Shown: one piece after another, positions 1 through 8,610 of the stretch
Layout of the letters: every line of letters begins with the position of its first letter
Position numbering within the stretch: position 1 is the stretch's first letter
The notes under the pieces: generated by a model
What the model was told of the DNA's origin: nothing
What the model saw: the letters and a program-made list of their open reading frames with translations, nothing else
Databases searched by the model: none
Origin: JAEMQF01 sp963775015
GTDB taxonomy: Bacteria > Pseudomonadota > Gammaproteobacteria > Burkholderiales > Burkholderiaceae_C
DNA length: 64,000 nucleotides
NCBI GenBank assembly: GCA_963775015.1
Contig: CAVZHI010000005.1
Coordinates: 310,001-374,000, forward strand
Direction: 5' to 3'
Program-made: the position numbers and the translations under genes

Positions 1-30
1 GAGTGGCGGCGCAACGCAGGCCCTGAATGA
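1..30 (+). CDS. C-terminal end of upstream gene, probably NtrB sensor kinase (partial)
   Basis: Frame 1 stays open from the window edge and ends in TGA at 28-30, giving a nine-residue tail (EWRRNAGPE). The stop overlaps the ATG of ntrC as ATGA, so the two genes are translationally coupled. The usual gene directly before ntrC is ntrB/glnL, which is the inferred identity. The visible tail is too short to prove it. Confidence 0.4.
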   Translation, partial: EWRRNAGPE

Positions 31-1523
31 AACCCATCTGGATCGCCGACGACGACCAATCGATCCGCTTCGTGCTCGAGCGCGCATTGACGCGCGAGGG
101 TTTCACGGTGCGCAGCTTCACCAATTCACGTGACGTGCTGAGCGCGCTTGCAACCGAGCAGCCGCAGGTTCTCGTGTCGGACATCCGCATGCCCGGCGGT
201 TCGGGCCTGGATCTCTTGGCGCAGGTGAAACTCGCGTACGCCGGATTGCCGGTGATCGTGATGACGGCGTACTCGGACCTCGATCACGCTGTGAGCGCGT
301 TCCAAAGCGGCGCTTTCGAGTACCTGCCCAAACCCTTCGACGTGCCCAGGGCGGTCGAGCTGGTGCGCCGTGCTGTCGAAGAAGGCCTGCGCGAACCTTC
401 GCGCGGCGAGCGCGCAGCGCCGCTGCCCGAAATGCTCGGCCAGGCGAGCGCGATGCAGGACGTGTTTCGCGCCATCGGGCGCCTCAGCCAAAGCACCGTC
501 ACGGTGCTCGTCACGGGCGAGTCGGGGTCGGGCAAGGAGCTCGTCGCGAAGGCCTTGCACAAGCACAGCCCGCGCGGCGAGGCCGGCAGCAACGGGCCGT
601 TCGTTGCGATCAACACCGCGGCGATCCCGAAAGACCTGCTCGAGTCGGAACTGTTCGGCCACGAGCGCGGCGCGTTCACCGGAGCGCAGACGATGCGCCG
701 CGGGCGCTTCGAGCAGGCCGACGGCGGAACCCTGTTCCTCGACGAAATCGGCGACATGCCGTACGACCTGCAGACGCGACTGCTGCGCGTCTTGTCGGAC
801 GGGCAGTTCTACCGCGTCGGTGGGCACAACCCGATGCGCAGCAACGTGCGCATCATCGCCGCGACGCACCAGGACCTGGAGGCGCGAGTTCGCGCCGGCA
901 CCTTCCGCGAAGACCTGTTCCACCGGCTGAACGTGATCCGCCTGCGCCTTCCCGCGCTGCGCGAGCGCCCCGAAGACATTCCGGTGCTGGCGAAGTTCTT
1001 CCTGCAGAAGAGCGCCAGAGACCTCGGTGTCGAAGCGAAGACTTTCAGCGACACTGCACTGGCGCGCCTGCTGCAGTTCGACTACCCAGGCAACGTGCGC
1101 CAGTTGGAGAACATCTGCCACTGGCTGAGCGTGATGGCGCCTTCGCAGCGCATCGACGCCGACGATTTGCCGCCCGAACTGCAGCGCCCGGGTGTAACCC
1201 CCGCCTCGCCCGCGGCCGCGATGCCGAGCGCTGAACCCATGAGCCTCGAGTCCGAACCCGCAGAGCCCGTTGCGCAAAGAACTGTTGCGCCGGCTCTGGC
1301 GGCGCCGGCGCATTGGCTCGCCGGCCTCGAGGAAGAAGCGCGTGCCTTGCTCCTGTCCGGCGCGCCCGACACCTGGGACGGCTTGACGCGCAGGTTCGAG
1401 GAGCGCCTGATTCAGACGGCGCTGGACATCACCCAGGGCCGGCGCATCGAGGCCGCACGGCGCCTCGGAATCGGGCGCAACACGATCACGCGCAAGATCG
1501 AGGACCTCAAGCGCCGAGGTTGA
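27..1523 (+). CDS. ntrC: Nitrogen regulation response regulator NtrC (sigma-54 activator)
   Basis: This 498-residue protein has the three-part NtrC layout. The receiver domain has the acidic cluster DDD at 8-10 and a probable phospho-acceptor D52 in SDIRMP. The sigma-54 AAA+ domain has Walker A GESGSGKE near 166, the GAFTGA sigma-54 contact loop near 213 and Walker B FLDEIGDM. The C-terminus is a Fis-type helix-turn-helix. NtrC activates nitrogen-starvation genes through sigma-54 polymerase. The start overlaps the preceding stop by ATGA. The last 17 bases overlap the convergent xth gene. NtrC is favoured over other sigma-54 activators because of length, coupling to an upstream gene and the xth neighbour. 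Confidence 0.93.
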   Translation: MKPIWIADDDQSIRFVLERALTREGFTVRSFTNSRDVLSALATEQPQVLVSDIRMPGGSGLDLLAQVKLAYAGLPVIVMTAYSDLDHAVSAFQSGAFEYLPKPFDVPRAVELVRRAVEEGLREPSRGERAAPLPEMLGQASAMQDVFRAIGRLSQSTVTVLVTGESGSGKELVAKALHKHSPRGEAGSNGPFVAINTAAIPKDLLESELFGHERGAFTGAQTMRRGRFEQADGGTLFLDEIGDMPYDLQTRLLRVLSDGQFYRVGGHNPMRSNVRIIAATHQDLEARVRAGTFREDLFHRLNVIRLRLPALRERPEDIPVLAKFFLQKSARDLGVEAKTFSDTALARLLQFDYPGNVRQLENICHWLSVMAPSQRIDADDLPPELQRPGVTPASPAAAMPSAEPMSLESEPAEPVAQRTVAPALAAPAHWLAGLEEEARALLLSGAPDTWDGLTRRFEERLIQTALDITQGRRIEAARRLGIGRNTITRKIEDLKRRG

Positions 1524-2286
1524 CGTCGAGCTCGACCCACACCGGCGCGTGGTCGCTCGGCCTCTCGTTCTTGCGCGTCGGCTTGTCGATCACGCACGCC
1601 TTGACCGCGGGCCGGAGTGTTTCGCTGACCAGAATGTGGTCGATGCGCAAGCCCTGGTTCTTGCGAAACGCAAGGTTGCGGTAATCCCACCAGCTCCAGC
1701 TCTTGGGCGGCTGCTCGAAGAGGCGAAACGCGTCGTGCAGGCCCAGGCGCAGCAACCGTGCGAACTGGGCGCGTTCCTCATCGGTGCAGTGAATCTGCCC
1801 GGCCCAGGCGACCGGGTCGTAGACGTCGCGGTCTTCCGGGGCGATGTTGAAATCGCCCAGCAACACGAGGCGCGGCTGGCGCGCACACTCGACCTGCAAC
1901 CAGTCGTGCAAGGCGTCGAGCCAGCGCATCTTGTAGCGGAACTTGTCGCTGCCCGGCGCTTCGCCGTTGGGCATGTAGGCGCCGATGACGCGCACGCCAT
2001 TCACGGTGCCGGTGATGACCCGAGCCAGGTCATCGTCAAAGCCGGGAATGTTCTTCACCACGTCGCTCGCGCCGCCGCGCGTCAGCAGGGCCACGCCGTT
2101 GTAGGTCTTCTGGCCAAAGAACTCGGCGCGGTAGCCGGCGGCTGCGATTTCCGCGAGCGGGAACTTCTCGTCGACGAGCTTGGTTTCCTGCAGGCACAGC
2201 GCGTCGGGGCTCTGCGCTGCGAGCCAGGCCAGCACCTGCGGCAGGCGGACCGTGAGTGAGTTGACGTTCCAGGTGGCGAGTTTCAT
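1507..2286 (-). CDS. xth: Exodeoxyribonuclease III
   Basis: This 259-residue protein belongs to the exonuclease III / AP endonuclease family and acts in base-excision repair at abasic sites and 3' blocked ends. Visible motifs are the N-terminal KLATWNVNS, the metal-binding glutamate in LQETKL, GDFNIAPED, and the catalytic SDHAPV near the C-terminus. The length is normal for the family. The gene is convergent with ntrC and their 3' ends overlap by 17 bases, a compact arrangement with no room for a terminator between them. Confidence 0.95.
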   Translation of the reverse strand: MKLATWNVNSLTVRLPQVLAWLAAQSPDALCLQETKLVDEKFPLAEIAAAGYRAEFFGQKTYNGVALLTRGGASDVVKNIPGFDDDLARVITGTVNGVRVIGAYMPNGEAPGSDKFRYKMRWLDALHDWLQVECARQPRLVLLGDFNIAPEDRDVYDPVAWAGQIHCTDEERAQFARLLRLGLHDAFRLFEQPPKSWSWWDYRNLAFRKNQGLRIDHILVSETLRPAVKACVIDKPTRKNERPSDHAPVWVELDVNLGA

Positions 2287-2462
2287 GTCGGGTCCCGGCA
2301 GAAGAAGCGGCTTCCCAAGTGACCTACTGCACGGCCGTTACTTGTGGTTGCCGCGGAGGCCTGAATTTTGCCGTGCAGCGCGCCGACAACTCAGGCATCC
2401 GGGTGCGGCGGCCCAAGCGGCTGCCATTGGATCATGCACCCGCAGCAGTCAAGGAGTCTGTC

Positions 2463-3395
2463 ATGTCCATCTCGTCCATCTCGCTCACCTTCTTCAGCAT
2501 GACGGGTGCGGCCGCAGCGCCGCCTCGCGTGGCCTCGACCAGCCCGGCGACGAACGACGCTCCGGCGCCGGCGACGCAGTCCTGCGAAGCGCATGGCGCA
2601 GGCCAGGGGCGGCGCAACGTGCTCTACGAGGCGATGATGGCGGCGCTGCGCGAAATGGGCTTGACCGGAGACCCGGCGCCAGCGCCAGCGCCAGCGCCGG
2701 GTACACCGCCATCGCCACCCGCGCCCGCACCGATCCCTGTTCCGGCTCCTGCACCCGCGCCTGCAGCGGGATCGCCTGTGCCGGCGGCACCCAACCCCAC
2801 CGGTGCAGGCGGCACGGCTCCCGCTGAAGCGACGCCGGCGCCGAGCGTCGAAGAAGCAGTGTTCGCGTTCGCCCACGCTCTGTGGCAGGCGTTGCGCGGC
2901 AGCGAGTCCGGACGCTCGCACGGGCACCGCCACGACGACGACCACGAAGGGCACCATGGACATCAACGCCACCGGCATGGCGACGGGTACGAAATGTCGC
3001 GCGGCTATTCGGGTCTGGCGACGCGCCTCGATGCGCTGGCAGTTCGCTTCGACGCGAGCACCGGCGCGGTGAATGCCGCACCCGCCGCGCCTGCATCAAG
3101 CAGCGCCGCGGCCGATCCGGCGGCGGCGCTTTCTGTCGTCGCCCCCCAAGCCAGCGAACCTGCCGGCGCTGTGGTCCCGGCAGCGGCGAGCCCGGCGACG
3201 ACGAGCCCCTTGTCGCAGGCCTTCGACGCGATGATGCGCGTCCTGCGCTCCCTGAACCCGACCGCAGCACCGTCACCGAATTCGTCCACCCCGAGCCTGC
3301 CGGCGTTCCTGCACAGCCTGGCGCGCGGCCTGAACGCCGAGCGTGCAACGCCGGCCTTCACGGGCGTAGGCGTCGTGATCAATATCACCGCCTGA
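2463..3395 (+). CDS. Ala/Pro-rich protein with a histidine-rich segment, function unknown
   Basis: I do not recognise a family. The ATG at 2463 is chosen because AAGGAG lies at the right distance, although the frame stays open upstream to 2319. The 310-residue product has a long Pro-Ala repeat (about residues 72-105) and a His/Asp-rich stretch (about 153-175, GHRHDDDHEGHHGH) that could bind metal. Two similar helical segments (LYEAMMAALREMG and AFDAMMRVLRSLN), each followed by a second one (FAHALWQALRG, FLHSLARGLN), suggest an internal duplication. No signal peptide or membrane helix is clear. It stands alone between xth and a convergent DUF4337 gene. Confidence 0.7.
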   Translation: MSISSISLTFFSMTGAAAAPPRVASTSPATNDAPAPATQSCEAHGAGQGRRNVLYEAMMAALREMGLTGDPAPAPAPAPGTPPSPPAPAPIPVPAPAPAPAAGSPVPAAPNPTGAGGTAPAEATPAPSVEEAVFAFAHALWQALRGSESGRSHGHRHDDDHEGHHGHQRHRHGDGYEMSRGYSGLATRLDALAVRFDASTGAVNAAPAAPASSSAAADPAAALSVVAPQASEPAGAVVPAAASPATTSPLSQAFDAMMRVLRSLNPTAAPSPNSSTPSLPAFLHSLARGLNAERATPAFTGVGVVINITA

Positions 3396-3477
3396 GCGCG
3401 GGGCGCGAGTTCTGAAGCCACTGTGGCTTGCCACTTGCTTGAATCCCTGCACGGACGGTGCAGCCCGGCTGGGGTGC

Positions 3478-4052
3478 TCAGATGTGCAACCCGGCGAGTC
3501 CGCCCAGGACTGCGCCGATCGCGCTCAGCGCGTAAACGCCGTACTGCAAACCCTTGCTCTTCGTGAGCAAGGCGATCGCGGCCATCGCGATCGCAATCTG
3601 CAGCGCCGTCGTCGCTTGCGCCCAGCGGTGATGCTGGTGAATCTGTTCGTCGCTTTGTTGTCCCACGCCGTCGATTCGTCTTCGAGCTTCTTCGCGGCGA
3701 GCATGATCTCTGCTTTCTCGACCTTGTAACGTTTCACTTCGTCGACGTAGAAAACCTTGCGCGACTCGGGCGCGAGTTCGATCGCCAGCTCGGCCAGGTT
3801 CTGCTTGCTGCTCTTGGCCTGGAAGTAATTCCATTGGTTCGACGCTTCGGTCTTCTTGATCGCCGCGTTGTTCTTGAACAGGCCGGCGTTCGCTTGCGTC
3901 GCGCCGCCCTGATAGGCGAACAGCGCGCCGACCGTGGCGATGATCGCCGTCGTCACCGCCAGCCGCCCGGCGAACCCCTCCGGCTCGTGCTGCGCCGCGT
4001 GCTCGAGCTCGTGATCGTGCGGGCCGTGGACGTGAAATCCTGCTCCTGACAA
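3478..4052 (-). CDS. DUF4337 family membrane protein, broken by one frameshift
   Basis: The N-terminal frame reads SGAGFHVHGPHDHELEHA, a hydrophobic segment LAVTTAIIATVGALFAY, then a central helical region. The C-terminal frame reads HQHHRWAQATTALQIAIAMAAIALL followed by a last hydrophobic stretch. This is the DUF4337 pattern of three membrane segments. The frame changes near 3654-3656, where one T of a short run seems to be missing; restoring it joins the halves into about 191 residues. The start is taken as TTG at 4052, which has AAGGAG upstream and lies just after the folA stop. The function of DUF4337 is not known. Confidence 0.75.
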
Positions 4053-4053
4053 T

Positions 4054-4551
4054 TCAATCTCCTTGGATGCGTCGGTAAGTGACAAAACTGAATTCGAGCC
4101 CTTGCTCGGTGCGTGCGCGTTCGCGCGAAGTTTCTTCGAACTGGGTCCGGTCCCAAAGCGGGAAGAAGACGTCGCCGGGCAGGTCGGCGTCGATCTCGGT
4201 GAGGATCAACTCGTCGGCGACGGGCAGCGCCTCGGCGTAGGCGCGCGCGCCGCCGATCACGAAGACCTTGGGCGCGTCGCCGAGCCGTTCCAGGGCCGCT
4301 TGCACTGACGGCGCAACCTCGCCGCCCGCAGCGCGCCAATCGGGACTGCGCGTCAGCACGATGTTGCGCCGCCCGGGCAGCGGGCGGCCGATCGAATCCC
4401 AGGTCTTGCGTCCCATGATGACGGGGCAGCCCAAGGTCAGCCGCTTGAAGCGCGGCAGGTCTTGCGGCAGATGCAGCAGCAGCGCGTTGTTCTTGCCGAT
4501 CGCGCGGTTGCGCGCGACGGCGGCGATCAGGGCGAGGGTCGGGCGTGACAT
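4054..4551 (-). CDS. folA: Dihydrofolate reductase
   Basis: This 165-residue protein reduces dihydrofolate to tetrahydrofolate with NADPH. The sequence opens with LALIAAVARNRAIGKNN, then has the substrate/cofactor motif LPQDLPRFKRLT, VIMGRKTWDSIGRPLPGRRN, and the C-terminal FVIGGARAYAEAL loop, all in normal order. Length is typical of chromosomal DHFR. It lies in a minus-strand run after the GntR gene, and its stop is directly followed by the start of the DUF4337 gene. Confidence 0.95.
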   Translation of the reverse strand: MSRPTLALIAAVARNRAIGKNNALLLHLPQDLPRFKRLTLGCPVIMGRKTWDSIGRPLPGRRNIVLTRSPDWRAAGGEVAPSVQAALERLGDAPKVFVIGGARAYAEALPVADELILTEIDADLPGDVFFPLWDRTQFEETSRERARTEQGLEFSFVTYRRIQGD

Positions 4552-4608
4552 GCGGGGAATTGTCGCAGCCGCACGATGCGAGCCCCGCGGATGCGATTCA
4601 CTGGCGGC

Positions 4609-5307
4609 TCAGGGAGAGACGAGCGAGCGCGCGGCTTCTTCGCCCTTCGCGATGTGCTCGCGCATGAGGCGCTGCACGAGCGGTGCATCGCGCGCCAACA
4701 AGGCCGCCAGGATCGCGCGGTGTTCGAGCAGCGACGCTTCGATGCGCCCTTGCTTGAACAATGAATGGTGGCGGTTCAGCTTCATCACCTTGCGCAAGTC
4801 GGCGACGACCTGCTTGCCCCAGCGGTTGTCCGCGAGATCGAGCAGGTGCAGGTGAAAGCGCTCGTTGGCGGCAAAAAAATGGTCGCGGTCGAGGATGCTC
4901 GTTTCGAGATCGAGGTGCAGCCGTTCCAATTCGTCGAGTTGGCTGGCGCTGGCGTGGCGCGCCACCTTCGCCGCTGCGTCGCCTTCGAGCAGAGCGAGGA
5001 GGTGGAAGACTTCGGTGAGATCGCGGCTCGACACTTCGGTCACGTACGCGCCGCGGCGAAGTTTCATCGTCACCAGGCCTTCGCGCGCCAGGACTTTGAG
5101 CGCCTCGCGCAGCGGGGTGCGGCTGATGCCGAATTCGGCGGCGAGCGCCTGCTCGTCGATCCAGCTTCCCGGGCCGAGGTGATGGCCGAGAATGCGCTGC
5201 CGCATCCGCTCGGCGACGGTTTCGTACATCGCCGCCTCGGGCAGGCGGCGCTTCAGCGCACGCCGCACCGCGGGCTCGAGGTTCGGCTTGCTGGACAGAG
5301 TGGCCAT
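4609..5307 (-). CDS. GntR-family transcriptional regulator, FCD subfamily
   Basis: The 232-residue protein has an N-terminal winged helix-turn-helix (about residues 25-90, with LAAEFGISRTPLREALKVLAREGLV) and an all-helical FCD ligand-binding domain. It is divergent from the methylmalonyl-CoA mutase gene, and the intervening region contains a dyad over a TATAAT box. I infer that it controls the propionyl-CoA operon and itself, probably responding to an organic or acyl-CoA metabolite. The ligand cannot be read from the sequence. Confidence 0.9.
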   Translation of the reverse strand: MATLSSKPNLEPAVRRALKRRLPEAAMYETVAERMRQRILGHHLGPGSWIDEQALAAEFGISRTPLREALKVLAREGLVTMKLRRGAYVTEVSSRDLTEVFHLLALLEGDAAAKVARHASASQLDELERLHLDLETSILDRDHFFAANERFHLHLLDLADNRWGKQVVADLRKVMKLNRHHSLFKQGRIEASLLEHRAILAALLARDAPLVQRLMREHIAKGEEAARSLVSP

Positions 5308-5316
5308 GCCAAAGAA

Positions 5317-5335
5317 TATAATTCATTTTTGAATT
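5317..5335. promoter_or_regulatory. Candidate GntR operator overlapping a -10 box
   Basis: In the divergent gap between the GntR gene and the mutase gene, AATTCA (5320-5325) and TGAATT (5330-5335) form a perfect six-base dyad with a four-base spacer. It overlaps TATAAT at 5317-5322. The AT-rich site stands out from its surroundings and is well placed for repression by the adjacent GntR protein. Confidence 0.5.
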
Positions 5336-5399
5336 ACGAATCGTGTGAGCGGCCCGGTGCCAAGCCCGGTCCGCAGCCCACGAGCCGCGAAAGGTCACG

Positions 5400-7583
5400 A
5401 TGCACGACAAGGCCGACTCCGACCCCACCGACCCGCTGGCGCAGTGGCGACGTGTCGCCGCGAAAGCGGCACCGGGCGGAAGCGTTGAGTCGCTCGACTG
5501 GCTCACGCCCGAGGGCATTGCGGTGAAGGCGGTGTACACCGCCGCCGATCTGCAAGGCCTGCGCGTACACCGATACCCTGCCCGGTTTTGCGCCCTTCGT
5601 GCGTGGTCCGCAGGCGACGATGTACGCGGTGCGGCCCTGGACGATCCGCCAGTACGCGGGCTTCTCCACCGCCGAGGCGTCGAACGCCTTTTACCGCCAG
5701 GCGCTGGCAGGTGGCGCGCAGGGCATCAGCGTCGCCTTCGACCTCGCGACGCACCGCGGCTACGACAGCGACCACCCGCGCGTGACGGGCGACGTCGGCA
5801 AGGCGGGGGTTGCGATCGACAGCGTTGAAGACATGAAGATCCTGTTCGACGCGATACCGCTGGACAAGGTGTCGGTGTCGATGACGATGAACGGCGCCGT
5901 GCTTCCCATACTCGCGGCGTATGTGGTCGCTGCCGAAGAGCAGGGCGTGACGCAGGAACTCCTGAGCGGGACGATCCAGAACGACATCCTCAAGGAGTTC
6001 ATGGTTCGCAACACCTACATCTACCCGCCCGAACCGTCGATGCGAATCGTCGGCGACATCATCGATTACACGTCGCGGCGCATGCCGCGCTTCAATTCGA
6101 TTTCGATCTCGGGCTATCACATGCAGGAGGCGGGAGCGAACCAGGCGCTCGAACTCGCGTTCACGCTCGCCGACGGCAAGGAGTATGTGAAGACGGCGCT
6201 CGCCAGAGGCCTGGACGTCGATGACTTTGCGCCGCGCCTGAGCTTCTTCTGGGCGATCGGGATGAATTTCTATCTCGAAGTCGCGAAGATGCGCGCCGCG
6301 CGGCTGCTCTGGTGGCGCATCATGAGCCAGCTTCGGCGCGAAAAGTCCGAAGAGCCTGATGCTGCGCACGCATTGCCAGACGTCGGGCTGGAGCCTGACC
6401 GAGCAGGACCCGTACAACAACGTCGTTCGCACCACGATCGAAGCGATGGCCGCGGTGTTCGGCGGCACGCAGAGCCTGCACACGAATGCGCTGGACGAAG
6501 CGATTGCGCTGCCGAGCGAGTTCAGCGCGCGCATCGCCCGCAATACGCAGCTCATCATCCAGGAAGAGACGCACATCGGCGCCGTGGTCGACCCCTGGGC
6601 GGGCAGCTACATGATGGAAAAGCTGAGCCAGGACATGGCCGACAAGGCGTGGCAGATCATCGAGGAGGTCGAATGCGCAGGGCGGCATGGTGCGCTGCGT
6701 CGCGAGCGGCTGGGCGAAGCTGAAAATCGAAGCCAGCGCGGCGCAGAAACAGGCGCGGATCGACTCCGGGAAGGACGTGATCGTCGGCGTCAACAAATAC
6801 CGACTCGCGCAGGAGGACTCGATCGAGTTTCGCGAAGTCGACAATCACGCCGTGCGCGACAGTCAGATCGAGCGCTTGAAAGCGGTCCGTGCAGCGCGCG
6901 ATCCGGCCGCAGCGAACGCCGCGCTCGCCGCGCTGACGGCGAGTGCCGAGCGCGACGCTGCGGCGTCTGACGACACGCAGAATCTGTTGCACCTGGCGAT
7001 CCAGGCGATGCGCGCGCGCGCCACCATCGGCGAGGTGTCGGACGCGTTGGAAAAGGTCTGGGGGCGCCATCGCGCCGATACGCAAAAGGTGACCGGTGTG
7101 TATGCAGCAGCCTACGACAGCGCCGAAGGGTGGGACCAGCTGAAGCGCGAGATCGCCGAATTTGCGGCCGCGCAAGGGCGCAGGCCACGCGTCTTGATTG
7201 CCAAGCTCGGTCAGGACGGCCACGACCGCGGCGCGAAAGTCGTCGCGACGGCGTTTGCCGATCTGGGGTTCGACGTCGACATCGGGCCGCTGTTCCAGAC
7301 GCCGCAGGAGTGCGCGCGCCAGGCGATCGAGAACGACGTTCACGCGGTGGGCGTGAGCACGCTCGCCGCGGGCCACAAGACGCTCGTTCCGGCGATCGTT
7401 CAGTCCTTGCGCGAGCAGGGCGCGAACGAGATCATCGTGTTTGTCGGTGGCGTGATCCCGCGCCAGGACTATGAGTTCCTCTTCGACGCCGGCGTGAAGG
7501 GCATCTACGGCCCGGGAACGCCGATTCCGGCGAGCGCGAAAGACGTGCTCGAGCAGATCAAGGCGAACCTCGCCAAGAGCTGA
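5400..7583 (+). CDS. mcm: Methylmalonyl-CoA mutase, broken by three +1 frameshifts
   Basis: The enzyme interconverts (R)-methylmalonyl-CoA and succinyl-CoA using adenosylcobalamin. Four consecutive frame segments together give one full-length mutase of about 726 residues. The TIM-barrel part contains TMYAVRPWTIRQYAGFSTAE and THCQTSGWSLTEQDPYNN. The C-terminal cobalamin domain has DGHDRGAKVV, the DxHxxG motif supplying the cobalt ligand. Frames change at about 5565 (extra G), 6331 (extra C) and 6674 (extra T); removing these bases restores conserved family sequence at each point. ATG 5400 has AAAGG upstream. It is the first gene of the propionyl-CoA operon. Three independent errors or mutations in otherwise intact coding sequence favour sequencing error over decay. 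Confidence 0.93.
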
Positions 7584-7599
7584 CTCCTCGCGAGACCGT

Positions 7600-8595
7600 G
7601 TGCGCTTGACAGCCTCCGATCAGGCCCTGTGCGACGCGCTTCGGCGCGGCGAGCGGCGCGCGCTCGCCAAGGCCATCACCTTGCTCGAGTCGACGCGCGC
7701 CGATCACCGCATGCGCGCCGACGCCTTGCTCGGCGCGCTGTTGCCGTTCACCGCCAAGTCGCTGCGCCTGGGGATCTCCGGCGTCCCAGGCGTAGGCAAG
7801 TCGACTTTCATCGAAGCGCTCGGCCTGCACCTGATCGGATTCGGGCGGCGGGTCGCGGTGCTCGCGGTCGATCCTTCGTCGAGCGTATCGGGCGGTTCGA
7901 TCCTCGGCGACAAGACGCGCATGGAACGCCTGTCAGTACAGGACGCGGCATTCATCCGCCCGAGCCCGGCGTCCGGAACGCTCGGCGGCGTGGCGGAGAA
8001 AACGCGCGAGGCGATGCTGCTCTGCGAAGCTGCGGGTTACGAGGTGGTCATCGTCGAGACCGTCGGCGTGGGCCAGAGCGAGGCCGCGGTGGCGAGCATG
8101 ACGGATCTGTTCGTCCTGATGCAACTGCCCAACGCCGGCGACGACCTGCAGGCGATCAAGAAAGGCGTGATGGAGCTCGCCGACCTGGTGCTCATCAACA
8201 AGGCCGACTCCGACCCCGAGGCGGCGACCCGCGCGCAAGCGCAGATCACGAGCGCGCTGCGCCTGTTCCAGTTTCACGGCAAAGGGAAGACCGCGCAGCG
8301 CCCGGTGATGCTCTTGAGCGCGCTCACCGGGCAAGGCGTCGACGCGTTCTGGGACCAGGTGAACGAGCTGCACACGCAACGCGAGACGAACGGCGAGTTC
8401 GCCGCTCGGCGTCGCGAGCAGGCCCTGGCGTGGATGTGGGACCTCGTGCACGCGCGCCTCCAGGCACATTTCCGAGCGCATGAAGCGGTCCGGCGCGCGC
8501 TGCCGCAGACACTGAGCGACGTCGCGGGCCAGCGGGTTGCGCCATCGAGCGCAGCGCGCACCTTGCTCGACCTTTACCAAACCACCACCCGTTGA
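7600..8595 (+). CDS. meaB: Methylmalonyl-CoA mutase-associated GTPase MeaB
   Basis: This 331-residue G3E-family P-loop GTPase protects and reloads methylmalonyl-CoA mutase with adenosylcobalamin. Walker A is GVPGVGKST at about 61-69. AVLAVDPSSSVSGGSILGDKTRM is the characteristic switch region, IVETVGVGQSE follows, and NKAD is the base-recognition motif. The start is GTG at 7600, 17 bases after the mutase stop. Its position directly behind the mutase gene supports the specific assignment over a general ArgK label. Confidence 0.95.
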   Translation: MRLTASDQALCDALRRGERRALAKAITLLESTRADHRMRADALLGALLPFTAKSLRLGISGVPGVGKSTFIEALGLHLIGFGRRVAVLAVDPSSSVSGGSILGDKTRMERLSVQDAAFIRPSPASGTLGGVAEKTREAMLLCEAAGYEVVIVETVGVGQSEAAVASMTDLFVLMQLPNAGDDLQAIKKGVMELADLVLINKADSDPEAATRAQAQITSALRLFQFHGKGKTAQRPVMLLSALTGQGVDAFWDQVNELHTQRETNGEFAARRREQALAWMWDLVHARLQAHFRAHEAVRRALPQTLSDVAGQRVAPSSAARTLLDLYQTTTR

Positions 8596-8610
8596 GAGGT
8601 TCCAAGGACC

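Noticed and set aside
2680..2775. Tandem repeat or CRISPR-like array in the Pro-Ala stretch
   Set aside because: The repeats are codon-level (PAPA) low complexity without spacers.
5400..7583. Methylmalonyl-CoA mutase as a decayed pseudogene
   Set aside because: All parts of the enzyme remain conserved and each frameshift is cured by removing one base. A decayed gene would show stop codons and substitutions as well.
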